A stretch of 64,000 nucleotides of DNA, from positions 62,001 through 126,000 of the forward strand of contig JAUIFO010000010.1 in the NCBI GenBank assembly GCA_030430385.1, given 5' to 3'. Origin of the DNA: Bacteroidia bacterium (GTDB taxonomy: Bacteria > Bacteroidota > Bacteroidia > Flavobacteriales > Flavobacteriaceae). Both the position numbers and the translations under genes were made by a program. This document shows positions 43,426 through 53,176 of the stretch, one piece after another (positions within the stretch are counted from its first letter, which is position 1; each line of letters begins with the position of its first letter). The notes beneath the pieces are model-generated. The model saw only the letters and a list, made by a program, of their open reading frames with translations. It ran no database searches and was not told the DNA's origin.

Positions 43426-44862
43426 ATGCTCTTTAATTCCATAGATTTTGCATTGTTTTTACCAATTGTATTTATACTTTATTGGCTTGTCTTTCAGCGT
43501 CATTTAAAGTTGCAAAATGCTTTTTTGGTCGTCGTGAGTTACTTCTTTTATGGCTGTTGGGATTGGCGTTTTTTATCACTGATATTATTTAGCACTATTG
43601 TAGATTACACAATTGGATTATACCTTAATAAAACTTCAGGCAATCGAGAACGGAAAGTGTTACTGTGGACAAGCGTTACAGTGAATATTGGACTTTTGAT
43701 GTTCTTTAAATATTTTAATTTCTTCGTAGATAGCTTTGTAGACGTGTTTACTTTTTTTGGATATGAAATTCAACCCACAAGTCTCAATATCATATTACCT
43801 GTAGGTATAAGTTTTTATACCTTTCAAACGCTTAGTTACACCATAGATGTATACAACAGAAAACTTGATCCAACTAAAGACTTTTTGAAATTTGCTGCGT
43901 TTGTTTCATTTTTTCCTCAACTAGTAGCGGGACCAATTGAACGTGCTAAACGGTTTTTACCACAATTTGATGTAAAACGAAAGTTTGATATCAATGAAGC
44001 TACAGATGGAATGCGTCAGATTTTATGGGGTTTGTTCAAAAAAGTGATCATTGCCGATAATTGTGCTGGTTATGTGACAACCATTTTTGATAACTATGAT
44101 ACAATGCCTGCGAGTTCGTTGTGGTTGGCTTTGGTGTTGTTTTCTTTTCAAATTTATGGTGATTTTTCTGGGTATAGTGATATAGGTATTGGTGTGTCAC
44201 GATTACTAGGATTTAAGCTTATGCAAAACTTTGCGTTTCCTTTTTTCTCAAGAGATATTGCTGAGTTTTGGAGACGCTGGCATATTTCTTTAACAACGTG
44301 GTTTAGAGACTACATTTATATTCCTCTTGGTGGATCGAGAGGATCAAAATTGTTACAAATTCGAAATGTATTCATAATATTTTTAGTGAGTGGCTTTTGG
44401 CATGGTGCAAATTGGACCTTTATTATATGGGGACTTTTCTACGCCTTGCTTTTTTTACCCTTGCTACTCAGTAAAAAAAACAGAGAACATACAGAAATAG
44501 TTGCGATTGATAAAGCCTTACCTAGCTTTAGAGATTTTCTTAAAATAGGATTAACATTTTTTTATACTTGCATAGCTTGGGTGTTTTTTAGATCCAATAC
44601 AGTTACTGATTCCTATATGTATTTTAAACGCTTAGTAAATAGCTCTATATTAGAAGCTCCACTTAAAGTTGATACAAGTTTATATGTGTTTTTGGTACTG
44701 TTTATTATAATGGAGTGGATGGGAAGACGACAACAATATGCTATAGAGACGATGTTTAACAACTATCCTTTAGTAGTAAGATGGGGATGCTATTATATTA
44801 TTGCGATGATTATATTTTTATATGGAGGTGAAGCGCAAACATTTATTTATTTTCAGTTTTAG
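43426..44862 (+). CDS. MBOAT-family O-acyltransferase (AlgI-like), copy 1
   Basis: The 478-residue polytopic inner-membrane protein belongs to the AlgI/DltB group of the MBOAT family. It has the conserved WDWRFLSLILFSTIVDYTIGL, PQLVAGPIERAKRFLPQF, EFWRRWHISLTTWFRDYIYIPLGGSRG and the catalytic His in SGFWHGANWTF. It passes acetyl or similar groups across the membrane to the periplasmic glycan. Two bases behind it is an SGNH-like partner gene. A second MBOAT at 45801 is highly similar, especially in the first 60 residues. Confidence 0.93.
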   Translation: MLFNSIDFALFLPIVFILYWLVFQRHLKLQNAFLVVVSYFFYGCWDWRFLSLILFSTIVDYTIGLYLNKTSGNRERKVLLWTSVTVNIGLLMFFKYFNFFVDSFVDVFTFFGYEIQPTSLNIILPVGISFYTFQTLSYTIDVYNRKLDPTKDFLKFAAFVSFFPQLVAGPIERAKRFLPQFDVKRKFDINEATDGMRQILWGLFKKVIIADNCAGYVTTIFDNYDTMPASSLWLALVLFSFQIYGDFSGYSDIGIGVSRLLGFKLMQNFAFPFFSRDIAEFWRRWHISLTTWFRDYIYIPLGGSRGSKLLQIRNVFIIFLVSGFWHGANWTFIIWGLFYALLFLPLLLSKKNREHTEIVAIDKALPSFRDFLKIGLTFFYTCIAWVFFRSNTVTDSYMYFKRLVNSSILEAPLKVDTSLYVFLVLFIIMEWMGRRQQYAIETMFNNYPLVVRWGCYYIIAMIIFLYGGEAQTFIYFQF

Positions 44863-44864
44863 TT

Positions 44865-45764
44865 ATGAAACAATTCATACTTAAAATAGTCTTGTTTTCA
44901 GGTTTAATCCTTATATCGTTTATGTATCTACATTCAAAGCGAGCAAATTTGTTTGTTGAGAAGTTCACATCGTTAAATAAAAATTATGATATTATAAATC
45001 TTGGAAATTCTCATGGCGGAAATATTCTTTACGATAGTCTAAATGGCAAGTCGTTTCAAAGAGCTGGGAATACAATTTATTACGATCTTCAGAATTACAA
45101 GTTCTTAGCTCCGAATTTAAATGAAAATGCTGTTGTTATTTTACCAGTATCCTACAATTCTTTCGGTCTTGATGAAAACAGAACAGATTACGCCAATCCA
45201 GATGCTTTTGTAAATAGTTTCTATATGTACTTACCCAAATCTGATATTTATAATTACTCATTCAAAAAGCATATAGGAGTGTATCTAAATACCGTTAAAG
45301 TTAATTTCGAAAGTGTTATTGATGAACGTTTTTTTCATGAGGCTATTCCTATTGATAGTACAGTAACAATAGCAGAAAAAATGGAACACCATTCTATTGG
45401 ACGTGCAAAAACTCATATGAAAATGGCGAGCTATTCTGATCCCGAAAAGAATATTAAATATTTAGGGGAACTTATAGAAAAAATAATAGAGAATAACCAT
45501 AAACCAGTAATTGTTACGATGCCATTTACAGATAACTATAACGAAAAGTTTAGCGAATCTTGGTTAAATACCTATTACTACAATCATGTAAGAGAAGTTG
45601 TGGAGAAATATGATGTTACTTATCTTGACTATTCAAATGATTTGCGATTTAGCTTAAACGATTCCTTGTTTGCAAATTCAGATCATTTAAATTTAAAAGG
45701 AAAGAAGATTTTTAGTAAAATTCTCTTTGAAGATTTAAGGAAATATAAGCTCTTGAAACAATGA
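44865..45764 (+). CDS. membrane-anchored SGNH-like acyltransferase partner, copy 1
   Basis: The 299-residue protein has an N-terminal anchor (LKIVLFSGLILISFMYL) and a periplasmic domain resembling the DltD/AlgX/AlgJ partners of MBOAT proteins. Block I reads NLGNSHGGN (Ser in GNS instead of GDS) and the C-terminal block reads ANSDHLNLKGKKIF, where the usual DxxH is NSDH. It would complete transfer of an acyl group to the polysaccharide. It is paired with the MBOAT gene two bases upstream. Confidence 0.72.
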   Translation: MKQFILKIVLFSGLILISFMYLHSKRANLFVEKFTSLNKNYDIINLGNSHGGNILYDSLNGKSFQRAGNTIYYDLQNYKFLAPNLNENAVVILPVSYNSFGLDENRTDYANPDAFVNSFYMYLPKSDIYNYSFKKHIGVYLNTVKVNFESVIDERFFHEAIPIDSTVTIAEKMEHHSIGRAKTHMKMASYSDPEKNIKYLGELIEKIIENNHKPVIVTMPFTDNYNEKFSESWLNTYYYNHVREVVEKYDVTYLDYSNDLRFSLNDSLFANSDHLNLKGKKIFSKILFEDLRKYKLLKQ

Positions 45765-45800
45765 ATATTGTAATTTTAGATTCAAAATTAGATTAGATCT

Positions 45801-47225
45801 ATGCTCTTTAACTCCATAGACTTTGCAGTATTTTTACCCTTAGTATTTTTGGTTTATTGGTGTCTTCAGCGTCATTTAAAATCTCAAAACACCTTTCTTG
45901 TACTTGCAAGTTATATCTTTTATGGTTGGTGGGATTGGCGATTTTTATCTCTTATTTTATTTAGTACTGTTGTTGATTATACGATTGGGTTAAGACTTAA
46001 AAGTCAAGACGGTTTAAAACAACGTAAAGCATTGCTTTGGACGAGTATTATTGTGAATATTGGTCTGTTGATGTTTTTTAAATACTTCAATTTTTTTGTA
46101 GATAGTTTTGTAACAGCCTTTACATTTTTTGGTGTAGACATTCAAGCAAGAACCTTAGACATTATTTTGCCTGTAGGCATTAGCTTTTATACGTTTCAAA
46201 CGTTGAGTTATACCATTGATGTCTATAAAGGAAAGTTGAAACCTACTACAGATTTTATACAATTTGCTGCATTTGTTTCATTTTTTCCTCAATTGGTAGC
46301 AGGTCCAATTGAACGAGCTAAACACTTATTGCCTCAGTTTGAAATTAAGCGTCAATTTGATAGTACATACGCTATGAGTGGTATCTATCTTATTATTTGG
46401 GGTTTGTTTAAAAAAATGGTCATTGCTGATAATTGCGCTTTTTTTGTCAATCAAATTTTTGAGAATTCAGCTCATTTCTCATCTTTAGAATTGTTTTTAG
46501 GCGCAGTGCTCTTCGGATTACAAATTTATGGTGACTTTTCTGGGTATTCTGATATCGCTATTGGTGTAGCACGATTATTTGGATTTTCATTAATGGTCAA
46601 TTTCTCGTTTCCTTACTTTTCAAGAAATATTGCAGAATTTTGGCGACGTTGGCATATCTCTTTATCGACATGGTTTCGGGATTATATTTATATTCCACTT
46701 GGTGGCTCAAGAGGAAAACGCGCTTATCAAATTAGAAACGTTTTAATTGTTTTTTTAGTTAGCGGATTCTGGCATGGTGCTAATTGGACTTTCATAGCTT
46801 GGGGAGCTATACATGCATTATTGTTTTTGCCATTATTGATTTTTAAACGAAATCGAACCTATGTCGAAACATTCAAAATTAATATGTCACAAGTGCCGCG
46901 AATTCTATTAACCTTTGTTGTTGTGACCATTGCTTGGGTATTCTTTAGAGCCGATTCCATTCAGCATGCATCAAACTTTATTTTAGATATGTTGTCTTTC
47001 AATGGAATCACTATAGATGTATTTTATAAAACAGCTAAATCGCAATTGTTTGCGTTAATGATTCTAACAAGTGTTTTGGTGATGTTTTGGTTGGAATGGT
47101 CTTCAGTTCAAAAGGAAAATAAAGAAGTGATATTATCGCCATACAAAGCCATTTTTATTGCAATACTTATTACTTTTATGGGCGTTTTCAAAAACCCATC
47201 CGATTTTATTTATTTTCAGTTTTAA
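45801..47225 (+). CDS. MBOAT-family O-acyltransferase (AlgI-like), copy 2
   Basis: The 474-residue paralogue of the MBOAT at 43426 has the same blocks: MLFNSIDFAVFLPLVF, WDWRFLSLILFST, ERAKHLLPQFEIKRQF, EFWRRWHISLSTWFRDYIYIPLGGSRG and SGFWHGANWTFIAWG with the catalytic His. Overall similarity is strong through the catalytic core and drops in the last ~110 residues, where the membrane helices diverge. It is followed, with a one-base overlap, by its own SGNH-like partner. It arose probably by tandem duplication of the pair. Confidence 0.93.
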   Translation: MLFNSIDFAVFLPLVFLVYWCLQRHLKSQNTFLVLASYIFYGWWDWRFLSLILFSTVVDYTIGLRLKSQDGLKQRKALLWTSIIVNIGLLMFFKYFNFFVDSFVTAFTFFGVDIQARTLDIILPVGISFYTFQTLSYTIDVYKGKLKPTTDFIQFAAFVSFFPQLVAGPIERAKHLLPQFEIKRQFDSTYAMSGIYLIIWGLFKKMVIADNCAFFVNQIFENSAHFSSLELFLGAVLFGLQIYGDFSGYSDIAIGVARLFGFSLMVNFSFPYFSRNIAEFWRRWHISLSTWFRDYIYIPLGGSRGKRAYQIRNVLIVFLVSGFWHGANWTFIAWGAIHALLFLPLLIFKRNRTYVETFKINMSQVPRILLTFVVVTIAWVFFRADSIQHASNFILDMLSFNGITIDVFYKTAKSQLFALMILTSVLVMFWLEWSSVQKENKEVILSPYKAIFIAILITFMGVFKNPSDFIYFQF

Positions 47226-48133
47226 TGATGAAGGTATTTTTAAAAAAACTTAGTGTATTAGGCTTACTCTTTTTAGGGCTTACCTGTATACTGTCTTTTG
47301 CTAGTCTTCATGTTTTAAGAGGTTCTGGGTTTTATAAATCTTCGTTTTTAGTCAATCAAGTGCCTGAAGATCGTTTTGATTATATTGTCATTGGAGCTTC
47401 AGATGCTTTAACCACACTAAACACTAAAACAATTGATTCAATGTTGTCTGTTGAAGGTGTGAATTTAGCAATGGATGACACGTCTTTTCCCAGTCATTAT
47501 TTGATGCTACAACATTTTTTATCTGAAGGCAAACAAACTAAATATTGTGTTTTGGCAGCGTCGTATTCGGCTTTTGATTTTGAAGGAGCACCACTTAGCA
47601 ATAACGATTACAGGTTTTTAATGTATGGTAATAGAGCTTATGTTTCAGACTACTACAAGCAGTTTTCTGGAAAGACAGCCAATATTTTGTATTATTCAAA
47701 ATGGTTGCCAGTTTTAGGTGTGTCATATTACAATACAGAAATATTTTATCCATCTTTGATTAGCATAGTGAATTCTAATAAAAGGAATCGCTTTGATGAT
47801 AAAGGAAATTATACGTATCCTGTAATCAATAAGCCTAGTCGAATGATCGATTTCAAAACGGCTGAAGTCGCATTTAAGAATGCCTATGTTCAAAAAATAA
47901 AGGCCTTATGTGACAAGAATAACATTAAATTGCTATGCTATATTACGCCAAGTGACTCAAAAAATGCGATTCCAAAATCAGTTGATTTTGACATAATTAA
48001 TCACAGTAATGCAGTTAATGATCATAAATACTTTTATGATGAAACACATGTAAATAGCATAGGTAGAGAGATTTGTAGTATTGCATTTGCTAAAAATATC
48101 GTACAACAAGGCATTGATTTGAAGAACAGATAG
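47225..48133 (+). CDS. membrane-anchored SGNH-like acyltransferase partner, copy 2
   Basis: The 302-residue protein has an N-terminal hydrophobic anchor (SVLGLLFLGLTCILSFASL). Its block I-like segment is YIVIGASDALTTLN and its C-terminal block YDETHVNSIGREIC has a canonical D-x2-H. It is only distantly similar to the copy-1 partner at 44865, unlike the two MBOATs, so acyl donor or target may differ. It starts at ATG 47225 (or 47228), overlapping the MBOAT stop by one base. Confidence 0.72.
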   Translation: MMKVFLKKLSVLGLLFLGLTCILSFASLHVLRGSGFYKSSFLVNQVPEDRFDYIVIGASDALTTLNTKTIDSMLSVEGVNLAMDDTSFPSHYLMLQHFLSEGKQTKYCVLAASYSAFDFEGAPLSNNDYRFLMYGNRAYVSDYYKQFSGKTANILYYSKWLPVLGVSYYNTEIFYPSLISIVNSNKRNRFDDKGNYTYPVINKPSRMIDFKTAEVAFKNAYVQKIKALCDKNNIKLLCYITPSDSKNAIPKSVDFDIINHSNAVNDHKYFYDETHVNSIGREICSIAFAKNIVQQGIDLKNR

Positions 48134-49302
48134 TGAACAAAACATTAAAAATAGCAATCTACTCTGGTGAGATTCCTAGTACGACGTTTATCGAGCGTCT
48201 TATTAAGGGGTTGTCTGAGAAGAACTGTCAAATTATACTTTTTGGCGGATTGAAAAAACGCACTGCCTATGCTTCAAAAAACATCTTAGTAAAAGGATAC
48301 AAACGCAATAAAATAAGTAAAGGAATTTACCTGCTGTATTATACACTATTACTAACCTTGTTTAAACACAAAGACAAGAAGCAACTTGACAACATATTAA
48401 AAGCACAATCTAAAAATGATTTGTATGACAAGGTTAAGTACTATCCAGTACTTTGGCATAAACCAGATGTGTTTCATATACAATGGGCTAAAGGTGTAAA
48501 TGAATGGTTATGGGTACAATCATTTGGTATTAAACTAGTTCTTAGTTTAAGAGGTGCTCATATCAATTATTCTCCAATTGCCAATCAAGATTTAGCGAAC
48601 ACTTACAAAGCAAGTTTTCCTAAAGTTGATGCTTTTCATGCAGTTTCTAAAGCGATTGCAAAAGAAGCAACAAAGTATGGTGCAGACATCAATAAAATAG
48701 ACGTCGTGTATAGTGGATTGGACCTTGATCTTTTTAAAAACGCCAATGATAATTTACCAGAAAATGAGGTGCTGCAAGTGATTTCTGTAGGAAGACCTCA
48801 CTGGAAAAAAGGATATGCCTATGCGTTGGATGCATTTAAATTGCTATTAGATCAGAACTTTCAATTTAAATATACCATTGTAGGAGGTGTTAATCTCGAA
48901 CTCCAATATCAAATTGAAGAATTAGGACTCAAGCCTTATGTGAATGTTATTAATCATGTGTCTTTTGATGAAGTGCAGCGTCTTATAAAATCTTCAGATT
49001 TATTATTGCTGCCAAGCACAGAAGAAGGAATTGCTAATGTTGTCTTAGAAGCTATGGCGAATGGTAAATTGGTTTTAACAACGAATTGTGGTGGAATGGA
49101 AGAAACCGTTATTGATGGTGAAAACGGATTTGTAATACCTATTCGAAACACCACAGAAATGGCCTCTAAAATTATTAAGGTTAGTAATCTGTCAAATCAA
49201 GAAAAACAACAGATCATTACCAATGCAAGAGAAATCATTCACAAGCAACATACTAATGATTTGATGGTAGAGGGAATGCTTCAATTATATCAAAGTATAT
49301 GA
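48133..49302 (+). CDS. GT4-family glycosyltransferase
   Basis: The 389-residue protein starts at GTG 48133, which shares a base with the TAG of the SGNH-like gene. GT4 features are HIQWAKGVNEWLW, VVYSGLDLDLFK, VISVGRPHWKKGYAYALDAF, VNVINHVSFDEVQRLIKSSDLLLLPSTEEGIANVVLEAMANGKL (E-x7-E) and a final helix. It acts in the cytoplasm. The next gene overlaps by four bases. Confidence 0.87.
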   Translation: MNKTLKIAIYSGEIPSTTFIERLIKGLSEKNCQIILFGGLKKRTAYASKNILVKGYKRNKISKGIYLLYYTLLLTLFKHKDKKQLDNILKAQSKNDLYDKVKYYPVLWHKPDVFHIQWAKGVNEWLWVQSFGIKLVLSLRGAHINYSPIANQDLANTYKASFPKVDAFHAVSKAIAKEATKYGADINKIDVVYSGLDLDLFKNANDNLPENEVLQVISVGRPHWKKGYAYALDAFKLLLDQNFQFKYTIVGGVNLELQYQIEELGLKPYVNVINHVSFDEVQRLIKSSDLLLLPSTEEGIANVVLEAMANGKLVLTTNCGGMEETVIDGENGFVIPIRNTTEMASKIIKVSNLSNQEKQQIITNAREIIHKQHTNDLMVEGMLQLYQSI

Positions 49303-50495
49303 CAAAGTCTAACACATATACGCAAACAGTTGGTTTGGTGTTGTCTGCAGCGCCTGGTTATTCTGAAACTTTTTTTAGAAATAAAATTAGAGGTTTACAA
49401 GCTAATGGAATTAAAGTGATTTTGTTTGTAGATTATCCTTCAAATGACAGTAATGATTTAAATTGTAATATTGTAGTTGCGCCTAAGTTCGATGGTTTTA
49501 TAAATCAGTTCCTTAATAGTATAATAGCAATTCTTAAAGCTGTTTTTATGACGCCTAAAGCTTCTCTAATTCATTTAAAGTTAGATAAAGCCGATGGTTT
49601 ATCATTCAAGCAACGTATCATAAACCTGACGCGTAATCAATACTTTCTAAATCATGATTTAGATTGGTTACACTTTGGTTATGGTATGCTCGCTTCAAAT
49701 AGAGAAAATGTTGCACAAACCATTAAGGCTAAAATGGGAGTAAGTTTTAGAGGTTATGATTTGTATCTGTCTCCTTTAAAACATATAAACTGCTACATGC
49801 GTTTATTCTCAAAGACTATACAATATCATGTGTTGTCTCATAAAATGAAAGAAAAACTAATGACCCAACATATTTCAGAAGATGATATTAAAGTCATTAC
49901 ACCAGCCATTAATACAAGTACATTTTCTAATTCGCAACGTAAAGAAATACCTAATGATACACTTCAGATATTATGTGTTTCAAGATTGCATTGGGTTAAG
50001 GGTATTCACTATTTGTTAGAAGCTTTAGCATTTCTTAAAAGGGATAATATCGATTTTAAATTGACCATTATTGGTGATGGTGAAGAAAAAGAACGCTTAA
50101 TTTTTGCTGCGCATCAATATCAAATTTTAGATCAAGTCACTTTTACAGGAAAATTACCGCAAAGTCAAGTGATTGATTATTATAAATCGTCAAATTTATA
50201 TGTACAATACAGCATTCAAGAAGGTTTTGGAAATGCTGTTCTAGAAGCGCAAGCTATGGGATTACTTTGCGTAGTATCTGATGCTGATGGGTTGCAACAA
50301 AATATTTTGCACGACAAAACAGGTTGGATTGTACCTAAGCGGAATCCAAAAGCGCTTGCTGAAAAAATCGTAGAAGTACATCGTTTGTCGTCAGAAAAAA
50401 AGCATGCAATTACCGAAGCTGCAGTGCATCGCGTGAACACCGATTTTAGCCTTGAAGTCCAAAACAAATTATTTTTAGAATTTTATAAGGGCTAA
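49299..50495 (+). CDS. GT4-family glycosyltransferase (colanic-acid WcaL-like)
   Basis: The 398-residue protein starts with TVGLVLSAAPGYSETFFRNKIRGLQ, the pattern of WcaL/AmsK-like transferases. It continues with LHFGYGMLA, GVSFRGYDLY, VSRLHWVKGIHYLLEALAFL, YYKSSNLYVQYSIQEGFGNAVLEAQAMGLL (E-x7-E) and a C-terminal helix. It shares the ATGA overlap with the preceding transferase, which suggests the two act in sequence. Confidence 0.87.
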   Translation: MTKSNTYTQTVGLVLSAAPGYSETFFRNKIRGLQANGIKVILFVDYPSNDSNDLNCNIVVAPKFDGFINQFLNSIIAILKAVFMTPKASLIHLKLDKADGLSFKQRIINLTRNQYFLNHDLDWLHFGYGMLASNRENVAQTIKAKMGVSFRGYDLYLSPLKHINCYMRLFSKTIQYHVLSHKMKEKLMTQHISEDDIKVITPAINTSTFSNSQRKEIPNDTLQILCVSRLHWVKGIHYLLEALAFLKRDNIDFKLTIIGDGEEKERLIFAAHQYQILDQVTFTGKLPQSQVIDYYKSSNLYVQYSIQEGFGNAVLEAQAMGLLCVVSDADGLQQNILHDKTGWIVPKRNPKALAEKIVEVHRLSSEKKHAITEAAVHRVNTDFSLEVQNKLFLEFYKG

Positions 50496-50584
50496 TCCTA
50501 TGAATTATGCTTTGAAAATGTAATTTTGAAGTTCAGTTAGATGTTTTGTGTTAAAAACAAAAATCTAAGCTTAAATATGTTGCA

Positions 50585-51319
50585 ATGACAAAATATGAAT
50601 TCATGCGTTGGTTAACCTTTCCTGTAATGCCAACTCATTTAGTAACGGTTAGAAACGATATTAAACAACTTCTAAAGTTACACTCTAACACATCTCGACC
50701 ATCTGTTTTAGATGTTGGAGGTCGCAAATCTCCATACACAGTTAATCTTCCAGTTGACATTACCTTGCTAGATGTTCCGCAGGAAGAAGGAACACGTGAA
50801 GCACTTAATTTAGGGTTTACAGATCATATTTTATCATCAATACAAAAGAAAAGGTCTAACATTTCAGATGTTGTTATTCAGGATATGACTAAATCTCAGT
50901 TAGACGATGAGTCTTATGATGCTGTAATTTGTATTGAAGTTATTGAACATGTGGTGGAAGATGATGTGTTTGTTAAAAACATTTCAAAGGTTATAAAAAA
51001 AGGAGGTTGGGCCTACTTTACAACGCCTAATGGTGATTATATAAAGAATGAAGGACCAAATAAAAATCCTGATCACGTTAGGCATTACACCAAAGATGAA
51101 TTAGAACGCCTATTAAAAAAATATTTTACTAAAGTTGATGTGCATTACGCTGTCAAAACAGGTAAATACAGAGTACAAGGATTAAAGAGTTATAAGCATA
51201 GTAATCCAATTGGTATTATTAAAACGATGGTGTCTAATGTTATAAACAGAGCGCAATCAAGCGATGTCAAGACATCATCGCAAAACACAGCCCATTTGAT
51301 CGCTATTGGTTACAGATAA
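50585..51319 (+). CDS. class I SAM-dependent methyltransferase
   Basis: The 244-residue protein has motif I VLDVGGRKSPYTVNL, the acidic loop DITLLDVPQ, and YDAVICIEVIEHVVEDDVFVKNISKVIKKGGWAYFTTPNG, the Methyltransf_11 signature. The likely target is a sugar or glycan. An exact TAATTTTG (50521-50528) lies 56 bases upstream, but no -33 box fits it. Confidence 0.85.
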   Translation: MTKYEFMRWLTFPVMPTHLVTVRNDIKQLLKLHSNTSRPSVLDVGGRKSPYTVNLPVDITLLDVPQEEGTREALNLGFTDHILSSIQKKRSNISDVVIQDMTKSQLDDESYDAVICIEVIEHVVEDDVFVKNISKVIKKGGWAYFTTPNGDYIKNEGPNKNPDHVRHYTKDELERLLKKYFTKVDVHYAVKTGKYRVQGLKSYKHSNPIGIIKTMVSNVINRAQSSDVKTSSQNTAHLIAIGYR

Positions 51320-51330
51320 GATATATTCTT

Positions 51331-51999
51331 TTGACAAATAAAGCACATAAGGTTATTGTCGTAGGATTACCTAAAACAGGTACTTCAACGTTAGCTGTGA
51401 TGCTCAGGATGCTAAACTACAAGGTTACAGGTCCAAATATTAATTATTCTAAAGGTGATGAAGCTGTTTTAAATGAATTATATGAAACTAATAATGGCTT
51501 TCAGGATTATCCATGGTGTTTTGAATGGGAACGATTTTTAAGCGATTCTAAAGTCAAATTTATTGTTTTGAAACGTGATAAAGCTTCTTGGTATAAGAGC
51601 TTTTATGAATCTTATGGAGGAAAAGACGATCGTTATTTGTCATTCCCGTTTATGAATATTTTAAAACGTACAGAACATCAATCTGATTTTTTAGACTATT
51701 TTGATACGTATTATCATCATGCAAATGCTGTTTTACAGCAACATCCAGATCGTTATATTGAAACATCTATTGATAGCTTACAATGGCCAGAGCTTTGTGA
51801 TTTTTTAGATGAAGCACTACCAAAAAATATATTCGGAAAGACTTTAAAGAAGCCACATGTTAACAAAAAGCATTCAAAGGCAGTTAAATCTTTTAAATAT
51901 AAAATAACATACGCTCTAAAGTCTAAGATGATGTGGTTGATAGGTGAAGAAAAATGGGTGAGACTTGTTATTTTTTTAAGAAAAAATAATGTAATTTAA
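51331..51999 (+). CDS. sulfotransferase family protein (P-loop, PF17784-like)
   Basis: The 222-residue protein opens with KVIVVGLPKTGTSTLAVMLRML (PAPS 5'-phosphate loop) and contains VKFIVLKRDKASWYKSFYES at the 3'-phosphate site, as in the short Sulfotransfer_4 proteins. It is the third and shortest sulfotransferase of the locus. The start is TTG 51331, since no ATG lies before the P-loop. It would sulfate a sugar of the glycan in the cytoplasm. Confidence 0.78.
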   Translation: MTNKAHKVIVVGLPKTGTSTLAVMLRMLNYKVTGPNINYSKGDEAVLNELYETNNGFQDYPWCFEWERFLSDSKVKFIVLKRDKASWYKSFYESYGGKDDRYLSFPFMNILKRTEHQSDFLDYFDTYYHHANAVLQQHPDRYIETSIDSLQWPELCDFLDEALPKNIFGKTLKKPHVNKKHSKAVKSFKYKITYALKSKMMWLIGEEKWVRLVIFLRKNNVI

Positions 52000-52071
52000 A
52001 GCACTTATATGAGAGATGCTATGGTCTTTTCTAATAGAAACTATGATACCAAAAACCAGGATTAGGATACT

Positions 52072-53166
52072 ATGAAAATTTTAATTTTTTATACATACAA
52101 TCTTGGTCCTTTGTCTAGTTTTTTCCATGAGCTCTCTGTGAAGTTGTCTGAAAGGGGTCATGAAGTGACTAATTTTTTTTTAAAGCATAGAAAAGAACAT
52201 TTTCATAAAAAGGGCATTCACATTTATGGGGAGAAAAGACGTCATATTTTATCCAATTACTACGCAACTTATAAAATTATTAAGCAGATCAAGCCTGATG
52301 TTATAGTGTCAAATTTTAGCTATGTTAATCCAGCCTTGTTATTTGGTTACCTCTCTAGATCTCAACGAAATATTTGTTGGTTTCATACTGTTTATGGACA
52401 TTCAAGACCGAATTGGTTAAAGGTCATGAATAAACGTATGTATTTAAAACTTGCTGATGCGGTTATTGCCAATTCTAAGATTTTAAAAGGTGAGCTCAAT
52501 TCGATTTATAAATTTGATCTAGATAAAATCTATGCCATCCCATTTTGGACAAATATTGGAGAATGCGCAGATGAAGAAGTGACATTATCTATAGAAGAAT
52601 GTAAGGAAAGTATATACATTGGTTGTCCTGGACGTTTGGTAAAAGATAAAAACCATAGTTTGGTGATTGATGCACTAGCCGAATTGAAGAAGACATCTAC
52701 TAAACCTATAAAATTATTCATTGCTGGAAATGGACCTTACGAAAAGGACTTAAAAAGATTTGCTGAAGATAAAGGCCTTGTTGATGAGGTCGTCTTTTTA
52801 GGGTTGCTCACGCTTCCAGAAATGCGAACGTTTTACAAACGTATGAATGTGGTTGTTTTACCAAGTTTGAATGAAGCTTTTGGCTTGGTTTTTATTGAAG
52901 CAATTTCATTAGGAACTCCAGTAATTGTATCTTCACAGTTTGGTTCGTTAGCGTTCTTGGATGCTTCAGAGTTTAATCCTGAACAATTCACCTTTGACCC
53001 AAAGTCTAAAGAAAGTTTAATTAAAAAACTAGAACCGTATATTGATCATACAAATCTTCAGCCCAATTATTTTAAGAAGATGTATGATAAGACATTTGAT
53101 AAAGAAAAGATTTTTGAAGCTATAGCTTCAGTAATTATTAATGACACGGAATCAATTAAGAACTAA
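52072..53166 (+). CDS. GT4-family glycosyltransferase
   Basis: The 364-residue protein has the GT-B layout: ILIFYTYNLGPLSSFFHELSVKL, NICWFHTVYGHSRPNWLK, a nucleotide-binding half with YIGCPGRLVKDKNHSLVIDALAEL, VVFLGLLTLPEMRTFYKRMNVVVLPSLNEAFGLVFIEAISLGTP (E-x7-E) and a C-terminal helix. It is cytoplasmic. The sugar donor is unknown. Confidence 0.88.
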   Translation: MKILIFYTYNLGPLSSFFHELSVKLSERGHEVTNFFLKHRKEHFHKKGIHIYGEKRRHILSNYYATYKIIKQIKPDVIVSNFSYVNPALLFGYLSRSQRNICWFHTVYGHSRPNWLKVMNKRMYLKLADAVIANSKILKGELNSIYKFDLDKIYAIPFWTNIGECADEEVTLSIEECKESIYIGCPGRLVKDKNHSLVIDALAELKKTSTKPIKLFIAGNGPYEKDLKRFAEDKGLVDEVVFLGLLTLPEMRTFYKRMNVVVLPSLNEAFGLVFIEAISLGTPVIVSSQFGSLAFLDASEFNPEQFTFDPKSKESLIKKLEPYIDHTNLQPNYFKKMYDKTFDKEKIFEAIASVIINDTESIKN

Positions 53167-53176
53167 AACGTTTTAA

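Noticed and set aside
45753-45778. TTG and TAATTTTA as a promoter for MBOAT copy 2
   Set aside because: The spacer is 15 bases, too short for the Bacteroidota consensus, and the genes are otherwise closely packed.
52009-52065. 18-codon ORF between the third sulfotransferase and the next transferase
   Set aside because: Too short and without coupling or composition that supports translation.
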